36,471 nt of DNA from a virus: positions 1 to 36,471 of the IMG/VR virus record IMGVR_UViG_3300021091_004934; one strand, written 5' to 3'. Shown here piece by piece: positions 1 through 4,645 of the stretch. The translations under genes were made by a program, and so were the position numbers. The notes under the pieces were generated by a model. It was not told the origin of the DNA. It was given only the letters and a program-made list of their open reading frames with translations, and did not search any database. The first letter of the stretch is position 1, and each line of letters opens with the position of its first letter.

Positions 1-94
1 GTGTTCCGCGGAATGGACGCCGTCTTGCCTCGTGCTGCCCGGTGAGCTCCTCGATCCGCCTGGGAGGAATATTCGGGTGTTGATTTTTCTTCAC
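1..94 (-). CDS. Possible 5' end of a gene running off the left edge
   Basis: A GTG at 94 opens a reading frame that stays open to the window edge. Its 31 visible residues begin VKKNQHPNIPPRRIEELTGQ and are rich in Arg, Pro and Glu. It would follow the 125-454 gene on the same strand after a 30-base gap, as expected for the next gene of that operon. An in-frame TAA just upstream limits the choice of start, and no convincing Shine-Dalgarno sequence precedes it. Too little is visible to assign a family. Confidence 0.35.
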   Translation of the reverse strand, partial: MKKNQHPNIPPRRIEELTGQHEARRRPFRGT

Positions 95-124
95 TGCTGC
101 GACTAGGCGGATGGGTTACAGGAA

Positions 125-454
125 TCACTTAACGGTGGTGGAAAGACCTAGCCGGTGGGCGTAGTCGTCGACAATCGCACGCTGTTTTGCCGATAGTTTG
201 TCGAGTCTCTCGGGTATGTAGGTCCATTTCCAGTTATCGGTGTCCCAGAGGGCCATCTTGTGGATCTTGTGTGTTGCTCTGTATACCTCGAAGTACATCA
301 TTCTCATGTCTCCCCCTAATGAGAACATCTTCTTTTTGATCAGAGGGTGTTTGGTCTCTCTCTTTGATAGGCAGTTCATTCCCAGGACCCCAGCATTGAA
401 GAAATGAAGGCGCGTCGTTTCTTCCCCAGCGTCGATTAGAAACTCCCTGGTCAT
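125..454 (-). CDS. Hypothetical protein, 109 aa, coupled to WhiB
   Basis: The family is not recognised. The product is soluble and mildly basic with several aromatic residues (WDTDNWKWTYIPERLD in the middle) and no membrane segment or metal-binding cluster. Its ATG overlaps the TAA stop of the upstream WhiB gene by one base (TAATG), so the two are very probably translated together from the WhiB promoter. The last codons overlap, on the other strand, the first copy of the ACGGTGGTGGAAAG motif at 132-145. It could be an effector or target of the WhiB regulator, but nothing in the sequence proves this. Confidence 0.6.
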   Translation of the reverse strand: MTREFLIDAGEETTRLHFFNAGVLGMNCLSKRETKHPLIKKKMFSLGGDMRMMYFEVYRATHKIHKMALWDTDNWKWTYIPERLDKLSAKQRAIVDDYAHRLGLSTTVK

Positions 455-738
455 TAGTGAGCACCCCGCAAACCGATGGGGTGTTCTAGGGTGAAACCGG
501 CTTTATGTCTTTCTAGTTCGTTTTCTCCGCCCCAGAATCCGTACTCTCGGTTTTGGCGTCCGTACTCCAAACACTGTTGGCTAACTGGACAGCTCCGGCA
601 GAGTGACGCGGCGGTTTTCTCTCGGCGCTCTCGCGCTTGAGGTCGTTCGGAGAATGGCGCAAAGAAGAGTTCGCCCCTCCCCCGGCAGATTGCTAGGGAC
701 ATCCAGTCGACGCAAAGAGCGAGTGCAGCAGTAGTCAT
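454..738 (-). CDS. WhiB-family iron-sulfur transcription factor (copy 1)
   Basis: WhiB-like proteins bind a 4Fe-4S cluster and act with the housekeeping sigma factor of actinobacteria. The four cluster cysteines are visible: one in LAICRGRG and three in CRSCPVSQQC (C-x2-C-x5-C), followed by the family turn GFWGGE and a basic tail. The start is taken at the ATG at 738, giving 94 residues. The frame is open upstream but that stretch looks non-coding and overlaps the probable leader. A TATAAT-like -10 lies at 855-860 on this strand and a 22-bp palindrome covers its -35 position, so the gene may be repressed or autoregulated there. It is one of four unlike WhiB genes in this window. Confidence 0.9.
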   Translation of the reverse strand: MTTAALALCVDWMSLAICRGRGELFFAPFSERPQARERREKTAASLCRSCPVSQQCLEYGRQNREYGFWGGENELERHKAGFTLEHPIGLRGAH

Positions 739-854
739 GCCGCCATGATACGTGGACCTCGGGCAATTTCCAACACGCGCGTAGGAGAAATCCCATGGGG
801 CGATTCGAAGGCGGGGGAGTGATTTCTGAGCTCGAGGAGATGGGGGCCTCAAAA

Positions 855-897
855 ATTATATACGCGTGCATCTGTGTTTGGATAAATTTATCTAAAC
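855..897 (-). promoter_or_regulatory. Promoter of the WhiB copy 1 operon with palindromic operator
   Basis: Reading the minus strand, TATAAT is at 860-855. The matching -35 position (about 878-883) falls inside a palindrome at 876-897 whose half site is GTTTGGATAAA and whose other half is TTTATCTAAAC. Only one base pair breaks the symmetry and there is no central loop, which is typical of a dimeric repressor site rather than a terminator. The predicted leader is about 110 bases. Which protein binds is unknown; the HTH protein encoded at 1389-1763 and the WhiB itself are nearby candidates. Confidence 0.55.
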
Positions 898-1043
898 GCG
901 AAGGGGTGCAACACGCGACGGTGGTGGAAGAGCTCGCGAAAAAAAAATCGCTTTAGCTTCGCTTTCTGCTGCGGGTCCTTATGGCTAGTGGCGCCGCTCG
1001 ATGGGGGCTGGGAGAAAATTGCGGAATTGATTTTTTTTGGGTG

Positions 1044-1079
1044 CCGCCGGGTCGGATAAAGTCCTCCGCCGGATCGGAT
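1044..1079 (+). repeat. Pair of 14-bp direct repeats spaced two helical turns
   Basis: CCGCCGGGTCGGAT at 1044-1057 and CCGCCGGATCGGAT at 1066-1079 differ at one base. Their starts are 22 bases apart, which places them on the same face of the helix. This suggests a cooperative protein-binding site. No function can be assigned. Confidence 0.5.
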
Positions 1080-1100
1080 GAAAATAATTCGGAAAACAAA

Positions 1101-1137
1101 TTCCCGCCGAGTTGGCCACCTGGAAACTCGACGGGAA
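1101..1137 (-). terminator. Hairpin terminator of the 1763-1190 operon
   Basis: Arms TTCCCGCCGAGTT (1101-1113) and AACTCGACGGGAA (1125-1137) pair over 13 positions with one C-A mismatch around an 11-base loop. On the minus strand the stem follows the end of the small membrane gene (stop at 1190) and is followed by a T-rich run (TTTGTTTTCC), as for a Rho-independent terminator. Confidence 0.6.
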
Positions 1138-1189
1138 CTGCTTTTCTGCGCGGAGTGCCGTGCGAAGGACTCCGATGCGGAAATCTGTT

Positions 1190-1378
1190 TTATTTTTTGG
1201 CGATGAGGGCCGCCATCCAGAGCTTGACCCACAGGATGATTGCAGCCAAGATCCCGGATTGACGCCATTCGAGGTCATTGCCGATGATGTCAGCGTCACT
1301 GAGTACTCTGGCTACTATCCAGATCGCGAGATCCAGGATCAGCAGCGTCAGTGCCCAGATGAATAGCACCGGGCCCAT
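1190..1378 (-). CDS. Small membrane protein, two TM segments
   Basis: About 62 residues from the ATG at 1378 (a TTG at 1414 would add 12 residues and overlap the upstream gene). Two hydrophobic segments are clear: VLFIWALTLLILDLAIWIVA near the N terminus and ILAAIILWVKLWMAALIA at the C terminus, ending in two lysines. A short charged loop containing DADIIGNDLEWRQS joins them. It follows the 1389-1763 gene by 10 bases and is followed by a terminator hairpin. The topology could fit a holin or a superinfection-exclusion factor, but no family is recognised. Confidence 0.55.
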   Translation of the reverse strand: MGPVLFIWALTLLILDLAIWIVARVLSDADIIGNDLEWRQSGILAAIILWVKLWMAALIAKK

Positions 1379-1388
1379 CCCGGGATGC

Positions 1389-1763
1389 TTAGGCAGAGAT
1401 GCTTCGCCGGACAATCTGATGCACCCGCTGGCGGCTCAAGTTGTACTGATCGGCGATCTGGGCCAATGACTTGCCGTTATTGCGCATCTGTGCAATTTCG
1501 CTGTTGCGCTCGCGCTTATCCTTGGGTCCTGGCTTTAGCGGGCCCCAGCTCCAACTTGGAATTTGCTCCAAAATCATTTTCTGGGACTCTTTGAGCCTGT
1601 CCGCCTTGTTGCGTTGGCGCATGTAGCCAACCCAGGTACCCAGATGGATAGAAGTCCCTTCGAGTATCTCGACGTGACTGGCCGGTACCAGCGCATTACC
1701 CTCCCTGGTAATGTACTGTTGCAGTGCGGTGATGTATCTGTTGAAACGCGTGGTGTTGTCCAT
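1389..1763 (-). CDS. Helicase-associated-domain plus HTH protein
   Basis: The start is taken at the ATG at 1763 (MDNTTRFNRYITALQQY). The middle matches the small helicase-associated (HA) domain pattern: LGTWVGYMRQ, then ILEQIPSWSWGP. The C-terminal 30 residues form a sigma-region-4-like helix-turn-helix (LAQIADQYNLSRQRVHQIVR). The combination implies a DNA-binding protein, probably a transcription regulator or DNA-topology factor. It is transcribed away from the 1852 gene, so the roughly 90-base gap between them is a shared divergent control region. Confidence 0.7.
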   Translation of the reverse strand: MDNTTRFNRYITALQQYITREGNALVPASHVEILEGTSIHLGTWVGYMRQRNKADRLKESQKMILEQIPSWSWGPLKPGPKDKRERNSEIAQMRNNGKSLAQIADQYNLSRQRVHQIVRRSISA

Positions 1764-1851
1764 AACGACAACTGTACATACCAACAACAGTTAGCTCCAG
1801 TGTTCTTAACACTTTGTTAAACTAGTGTCATACGGTGGTGGAAAGGCGTAT

Positions 1852-2313
1852 ATGGATCACGAAGACTATGGCTTCGAATCGGTCAACGAGCTTGAGTTCT
1901 TCCTGGAAATCCTACGCGGAGTTCCCCTGGACCAGCGAAATAACCTCAAAGACGTCATTGATACATTTTTGCTCGAAGTCACCGGTGAGGAAGACCCTGA
2001 TGGGGGCCCGCGCAAAGACGTGTTATTCATCGGCTCATCAGGTAGCCATGTCGTAAAGTGCCTACACTATCCGCGCGATGTTATCGGAGGAGACGGACCG
2101 ATTTTACTTCCGACGTCATCAAAGTTTTTAATTATAGGCGCATATGCGGATGAGTTTATTAATGAAAGAGCTAATGAGATTCACCAGGACTACGACACAA
2201 CTGAAGAACAGAATGATGCCTGGACACAGTTGATGAACGCGTACGCAGTTGATATTGTTCATGCCCATGAGCAACAACCTCCTCCAACGTTCGACACCCT
2301 TCTCTTCGACTGA
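1852..2313 (+). CDS. Hypothetical acidic protein
   Basis: The family is not recognised. About 153 acidic residues with no membrane segment; it ends in a Pro-rich stretch (EQQPPPTFDTLLFD). The start is taken at the ATG at 1852, preceded at a suitable distance by GGAAAGG, which is part of the ACGGTGGTGGAAAG motif; a GTG at 1825 is an alternative that would put the motif inside the gene. It is the first gene of a plus-strand pair, and its 3' end overlaps the beginning of the Nmad1-like gene. Confidence 0.65.
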   Translation: MDHEDYGFESVNELEFFLEILRGVPLDQRNNLKDVIDTFLLEVTGEEDPDGGPRKDVLFIGSSGSHVVKCLHYPRDVIGGDGPILLPTSSKFLIIGAYADEFINERANEIHQDYDTTEEQNDAWTQLMNAYAVDIVHAHEQQPPPTFDTLLFD

Positions 2314-2845
2314 TCAGTCCTGGCAAGAAGCTGCAGAAATTCAAATTGTACGTATTTTTTCGCGAGACCTTCTGTCCGCCGCGGAAAAGATGCAGGGAAT
2401 TCCCCCTCTTGTTCAGCTGCGTTCTTATTTAGACGTGATGATCGCCGAACTGCAAGATGTGCCCGCAGGAAAAATAGCCGAGATGTTTATCGAGCTTGGG
2501 CGGATCGCCCTGGACCTGGGGAATAATTTAAAATTTTTGAATTCAGAATATTTTCTCGAACACACCGGGCTCCTCAATGTGATTATTCGTAAGCAGCGCG
2601 ATTATGGGCACGAGAATATCGCGCGCTTCGGTCGCATCGGTCTTCTTGTTCGTCTGCACGATAAGGTAGCACGCTTGGAGAACCTACTGGGGTCCGGCAA
2701 TGTGCCTAATAATGAATCCATTGAGGATAACATCGGCGACGTTATTGGCTATTGTGCCATTGGCGCCATGTGGGAAGAAAATACATTCCACTTCGCGTTG
2801 CAACCCGTTACGGTGGTGGAAAGCGCAGCGGCCGTACAACCCTGA
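2261..2845 (+). CDS. Nmad1/DUF1599-like protein
   Basis: Roughly 195 residues. The C-terminal half carries the pattern of the nucleotide-modification-associated domain 1 family (DUF1599): IIRKQRDYGHENIARFG, then RLHDKVARLENLL, then ESIEDNIGDVIGYCAIGAMW. Members are common in phages, and their neighbourhoods suggest a role linked to modified DNA bases or nucleotide handling; the reaction is not established. The N-terminal half is helical and unfamiliar. The start is uncertain (ATG at 2261 or 2267, no good ribosome site), and the 50-base overlap with the previous gene suggests coupling. A motif copy (2810-2823) sits near the 3' end. Confidence 0.6.
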   Translation: MPMSNNLLQRSTPFSSTDQSWQEAAEIQIVRIFSRDLLSAAEKMQGIPPLVQLRSYLDVMIAELQDVPAGKIAEMFIELGRIALDLGNNLKFLNSEYFLEHTGLLNVIIRKQRDYGHENIARFGRIGLLVRLHDKVARLENLLGSGNVPNNESIEDNIGDVIGYCAIGAMWEENTFHFALQPVTVVESAAAVQP

Positions 2846-2881
2846 GGCTGAATAACTCGAAAATTGTATTTTCTTCAATCT

Positions 2882-2908
2882 GCGCAGTTCTAGCTCGAGG
2901 AGCTGCGT
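2882..2908 (+). terminator. Hairpin after the Nmad1-like gene
   Basis: The arms at 2882-2891 and 2899-2908 pair over 10-11 positions including G-U pairs, around the loop AGCTCGA. It lies 37 bases after the stop codon. There is no U tract, so it may be a weak terminator, an mRNA 3' stabiliser, or the first helix of the structured region that follows. Confidence 0.4.
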
Positions 2909-2935
2909 CGGGATAATTCAGTAATTTATAATTAG

Positions 2936-3055
2936 TGAGGGAGTGAACCCGGAGTCGTCCACATCTCCGGGTCCACTCAACCCCAGTGTCAGGCAGGGGA
3001 AAGGGGAAACCCGGCCGACGGAACTGAACACTAGGCAGTCGCGGGTATCACCAGG
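2936..3055 (+). ncRNA. Candidate structured RNA or cis-acting leader
   Basis: Several helices can be drawn in about 120 bases. GAGTGAACCCGGAG (2941-2954) pairs with CTCCGGGTCCACTC (2963-2976) with one mismatch around a short loop. Next, AGTGTCAG can pair with CTGAACACT (one bulge), enclosing GGG-GAAA-CCC, a hairpin with a GNRA tetraloop. G- and A-rich single-stranded segments lie between. The stretch has no long reading frame and directly precedes the small ORF at 3056-3232. The order suggests a cis-acting leader (riboswitch-like) or a small RNA. It does not match any riboswitch consensus I could recall, including the cobalamin box. Confidence 0.45.
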
Positions 3056-3232
3056 GTGTTAATTCTTGAACTAATTATTGTTTTTAACTTTTTGTTCAAT
3101 GTCGAGTATTTTGATGGGCGACCGTGTACTGTGTCCTCACAAATTCAGGGGCCCCACAGCACCTTGGACGGCATCGACTCGAAATTCGAATGCCTACTTT
3201 GTGCTGTCCAAAATCAGGCGGAGCAAAAATAA
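3056..3232 (+). CDS. Small CxxC protein, 58 codons
   Basis: A frame of 58 codons from a GTG at 3056 (or a TTG at 3092) to TAA at 3230-3232. Its second half looks like real protein: GRPCTVSSQ, PHSTLDGIDSKF, then ECLLCAVQNQAEQK, giving a His and a CxxC pair that could hold zinc. Several other small proteins in this window end in similar CxxC knuckles. The N-terminal part is hydrophobic and T-rich at the DNA level, so the TTG start is plausible. No strong ribosome site is seen. The main interest is its place directly behind the structured leader. Confidence 0.4.
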   Translation: MLILELIIVFNFLFNVEYFDGRPCTVSSQIQGPHSTLDGIDSKFECLLCAVQNQAEQK

Positions 3233-3233
3233 A

Positions 3234-3262
3234 GGTTCCCCCTGGAACCCCCTCCAAAGGGG
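3234..3262 (+). promoter_or_regulatory. Back-to-back hairpins
   Basis: GGTTCC (3234-3239) pairs with GGAACC (3244-3249), and CCCC (3249-3252) pairs with GGGG (3259-3262). The two stems abut right after the stop of the small ORF. No U tract follows, so this may be an mRNA end or part of the leader of the replication genes. Confidence 0.4.
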
Positions 3263-3328
3263 TGTACACCTCCTGTTGAGTTTTCTCTTCGTGGAGAGAT
3301 GCATTGAGATGTGCACTAATCCGATTGC

Positions 3329-3365
3329 TCTCTGTAGCGAGTCTTGTTGAAACAGAGAAAGACTC
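3329..3365 (+). promoter_or_regulatory. Two mutually exclusive hairpins
   Basis: TCTCTGT (3329-3335) is complementary to ACAGAGA (3352-3358), and GAGTCTT (3339-3345) is complementary to AAGACTC (3359-3365), each over 7 perfect pairs. The arms interleave and the second and fourth segments leave no linker, so only one helix can form at a time. This is the arrangement of an RNA switch or attenuator. It lies about 100 bases before the likely start of the DnaD-like gene. Confidence 0.4.
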
Positions 3366-3465
3366 TTCACGTTATCGCGTGCGCGCGCGAGGAGTAATAT
3401 TTACTTTTTTCTTTTTTATTTGCTTGATGTTGGAGTTTCAGTATTTGTCGGCTATCGTGTTTTCC

Positions 3466-3945
3466 ATGACGACGACATCACGCCGACGAGTTAACCTGAT
3501 GCGAGTGAGTATGATCCCTGACCCCGACCAGCAATCGCTTTTCCCCGATGAGTTAGTGGACGTTTCCCCTGCTCTTGAGCCCAAGAAAACCCGTGGCCCG
3601 AGTTCTTTGACTAAACAAAAGCAGGAGAAGGCCGCCACGGTGGTGGATGACTTAGCCCAACAGTTGTATGGCTACTGGTGTGAGATTATGCGACCTGGCC
3701 GCAAGCGTGTTCCACATCTGGATATCAGGCGCATGGTGGCTATCAAGGCGGCCATACATGATTTTGGCATCGAGGACTGCATGAGGGCCATCGACGGCTG
3801 TGCTAAATCCGATTTCCACATGGGGCGCAACAAACATAACCGGCGCTACGACGACATCGAGCTGATCCTGCGGGATCAAGAGCATGTCGAGAGATTTATT
3901 GGCTATTGCAACAAGGCAGATGGAGAACAGGGAGCAGATTGGTGA
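3466..3945 (+). CDS. DnaD-like phage replication protein
   Basis: The C-terminal half has the conserved pattern of phage replication-initiation or helicase-loading proteins: RMVAIKAAIHDFGIEDCMRA, IDGCAKSDFHMGRNK, then YDDIELILRDQEHVERFI. The N-terminal part contains a PDPDQQSLFPDE segment and a basic linker. The start is uncertain: ATGs at 3466, 3499 and 3511 are in frame and none has a strong ribosome site; the family-like N terminus favours the later ones. Its TGA overlaps the GTG of the helicase-loader-like gene, so the two are translated as a pair, consistent with a joint role at the replication origin. Confidence 0.65.
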   Translation: MTTTSRRRVNLMRVSMIPDPDQQSLFPDELVDVSPALEPKKTRGPSSLTKQKQEKAATVVDDLAQQLYGYWCEIMRPGRKRVPHLDIRRMVAIKAAIHDFGIEDCMRAIDGCAKSDFHMGRNKHNRRYDDIELILRDQEHVERFIGYCNKADGEQGADW

Positions 3946-4430
3946 CCGACGGGAAAGTTGAGCCGTCTCAACTCAAGAATGAATTTGAACAATTTGTTAA
4001 ACAGGTATTCGCGACATACAACCAAACCCTCTTCGAGGTGGACAGGAAGCCCATTTTGCGCGCTTGGTGGTCGTTGCTGAAAGATATCCATCTAGATGAT
4101 TTGTATATCGTCCTGAATGAGATTGCGTTGACATCCAAATACATGCCAACACCAGGGATGATCCGCCGCCACTACAAGGATTCCAGGATTGCCGACATGC
4201 CGCCGTCGCCCCAGGAGGCTTGGGTGATTTTGCAGTCAATTATTCGTAAGATTTCCTCGGGAACCCAGCCTTCTGATACGCCCCAACACCCCACGGTGGT
4301 GCAAACCATTAAATCTTTGGGAGATACGGCTTTGTCGCTGTCGACCAATGGCGACAGGGAGTATTTTATGGAGACATACGAGCGCAACAGGATGCGCTTT
4401 TTGACCGAGGCTTACAAGGTGGAGTCATGA
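3942..4430 (+). CDS. Helicase loader-like protein (G39P pattern)
   Basis: 162 residues from a GTG at 3942 that overlaps the preceding stop (GTGA) and has GGAG seven bases upstream. Residues 10-70 follow the pattern of the G39P family of replicative-helicase loaders: FVKQVFATYNQTLFEVDRKP, AWWSLLKDIHLDDLYIVL, then SKYMPTPGMIRRHY. Proteins of this type bring the hexameric helicase to single-stranded DNA in Gram-positive phages. The C-terminal half is helical and less conserved. It is coupled upstream to the DnaD-like gene and downstream to a ribbon-helix-helix gene by an ATGA overlap. Confidence 0.55.
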   Translation: MTDGKVEPSQLKNEFEQFVKQVFATYNQTLFEVDRKPILRAWWSLLKDIHLDDLYIVLNEIALTSKYMPTPGMIRRHYKDSRIADMPPSPQEAWVILQSIIRKISSGTQPSDTPQHPTVVQTIKSLGDTALSLSTNGDREYFMETYERNRMRFLTEAYKVES

Positions 4431-4597
4431 AGAAAAATACCGGGCGGCCGCCCACTGTCCCGACCAAGGAACACACGACCATCACAATGAAAATCCCTTC
4501 GACTTTGAAGGTCTCGATCCTCCGGCAGTCCCAGGCCTACGACATGACAATCACCGAATACATCCGCATGCTGGTCGAGAGAGATACCGCAAGTTAG
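4427..4597 (+). CDS. Small ribbon-helix-helix protein, 56 aa
   Basis: Starts at ATG 4427, overlapping the stop of the loader-like gene (ATGA), and ends at TAG 4595-4597. After a basic, Pro-rich arm (KKNTGRPPTVPTKE) come a strand (TTITMKIPSTLK) and two helices (ILRQSQAYDMTITEYIRMLV), the layout of Arc/CopG-type DNA-binding dimers. Size and position suggest a regulator, perhaps of the giant gene whose promoter region starts directly behind it. Two other RHH-like proteins are encoded at 12111 and 22077. Confidence 0.7.
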   Translation: MKKNTGRPPTVPTKEHTTITMKIPSTLKVSILRQSQAYDMTITEYIRMLVERDTAS

Positions 4598-4602
4598 TGC
4601 GT

Positions 4603-4640
4603 TATAATGGTGTTTCGTGCGATAATGTAAGCACGGAGGT
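4603..4640 (+). promoter_or_regulatory. Promoter and ribosome site of the giant gene
   Basis: Between the RHH gene and the giant gene lie TATAAT (4603-4608) and an extended -10, TGCGATAAT (4618-4626). GGAGGT (4635-4640) follows, five bases before the GTG at 4646. No clear -35 is seen. A near-perfect Shine-Dalgarno sequence fits a highly translated gene and fixes the GTG start. Confidence 0.6.
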
Positions 4641-4645
4641 CGTAC

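Larger units (their letters stand above)
898..1189. other. Gene-free control region
   Basis: No convincing gene is seen between the WhiB promoter and the small membrane gene. The frames open here are low-complexity shadows on both strands. The stretch holds a copy of the ACGGTGGTGGAA motif (918-929), long A and T runs, two 14-base direct repeats 22 bases apart (1044-1057 and 1066-1079), and a strong hairpin (1101-1137). Confidence 0.5.
132..4301 (+). repeat. Dispersed motif ACGGTGGTGGAAAG, six copies on one strand
   Basis: ACGGTGGTGGAAAG occurs exactly at 132-145, 1832-1845 and 2810-2823. Shorter matches are ACGGTGGTGGAA at 918-929, ACGGTGGTGGA at 3637-3647 and ACGGTGGTG at 4293-4301. All six are on the plus strand, 656 to 978 bases apart, and I found no further copy in either orientation in the rest of the window. 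The copies lie in intergenic DNA, in genes of both directions and in different reading frames, so the conservation is of DNA, not protein. Confidence 0.75.

Noticed and set aside
888-1299. Overlapping frames on both strands in the left control region
   Set aside because: Biased low-complexity translations, no ribosome sites, and they run through the palindrome, direct repeats and terminator hairpin.
1825-1851. GTG start for the 1852 gene
   Set aside because: It would place the repeated DNA motif inside the gene; the ATG at 1852 has GGAAAGG at a suitable distance.
2983-3055. Cobalamin riboswitch, suggested by the B12-dependent reductase
   Set aside because: No B12-box core (GCCACTG type) is present, and the region is 13 kb from the reductase on the other strand.
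3329-3365. H-type pseudoknot
   Set aside because: The two stems are in pseudoknot order, but the last two segments are contiguous, leaving no loop to cross the first 7-bp stem. They are better read as alternative hairpins.
132-4301. Start-associated sequences as in some mycobacteriophages
   Set aside because: Only one copy (1832) lies just before a start codon; the others are inside genes or in intergenic DNA and do not follow gene direction.
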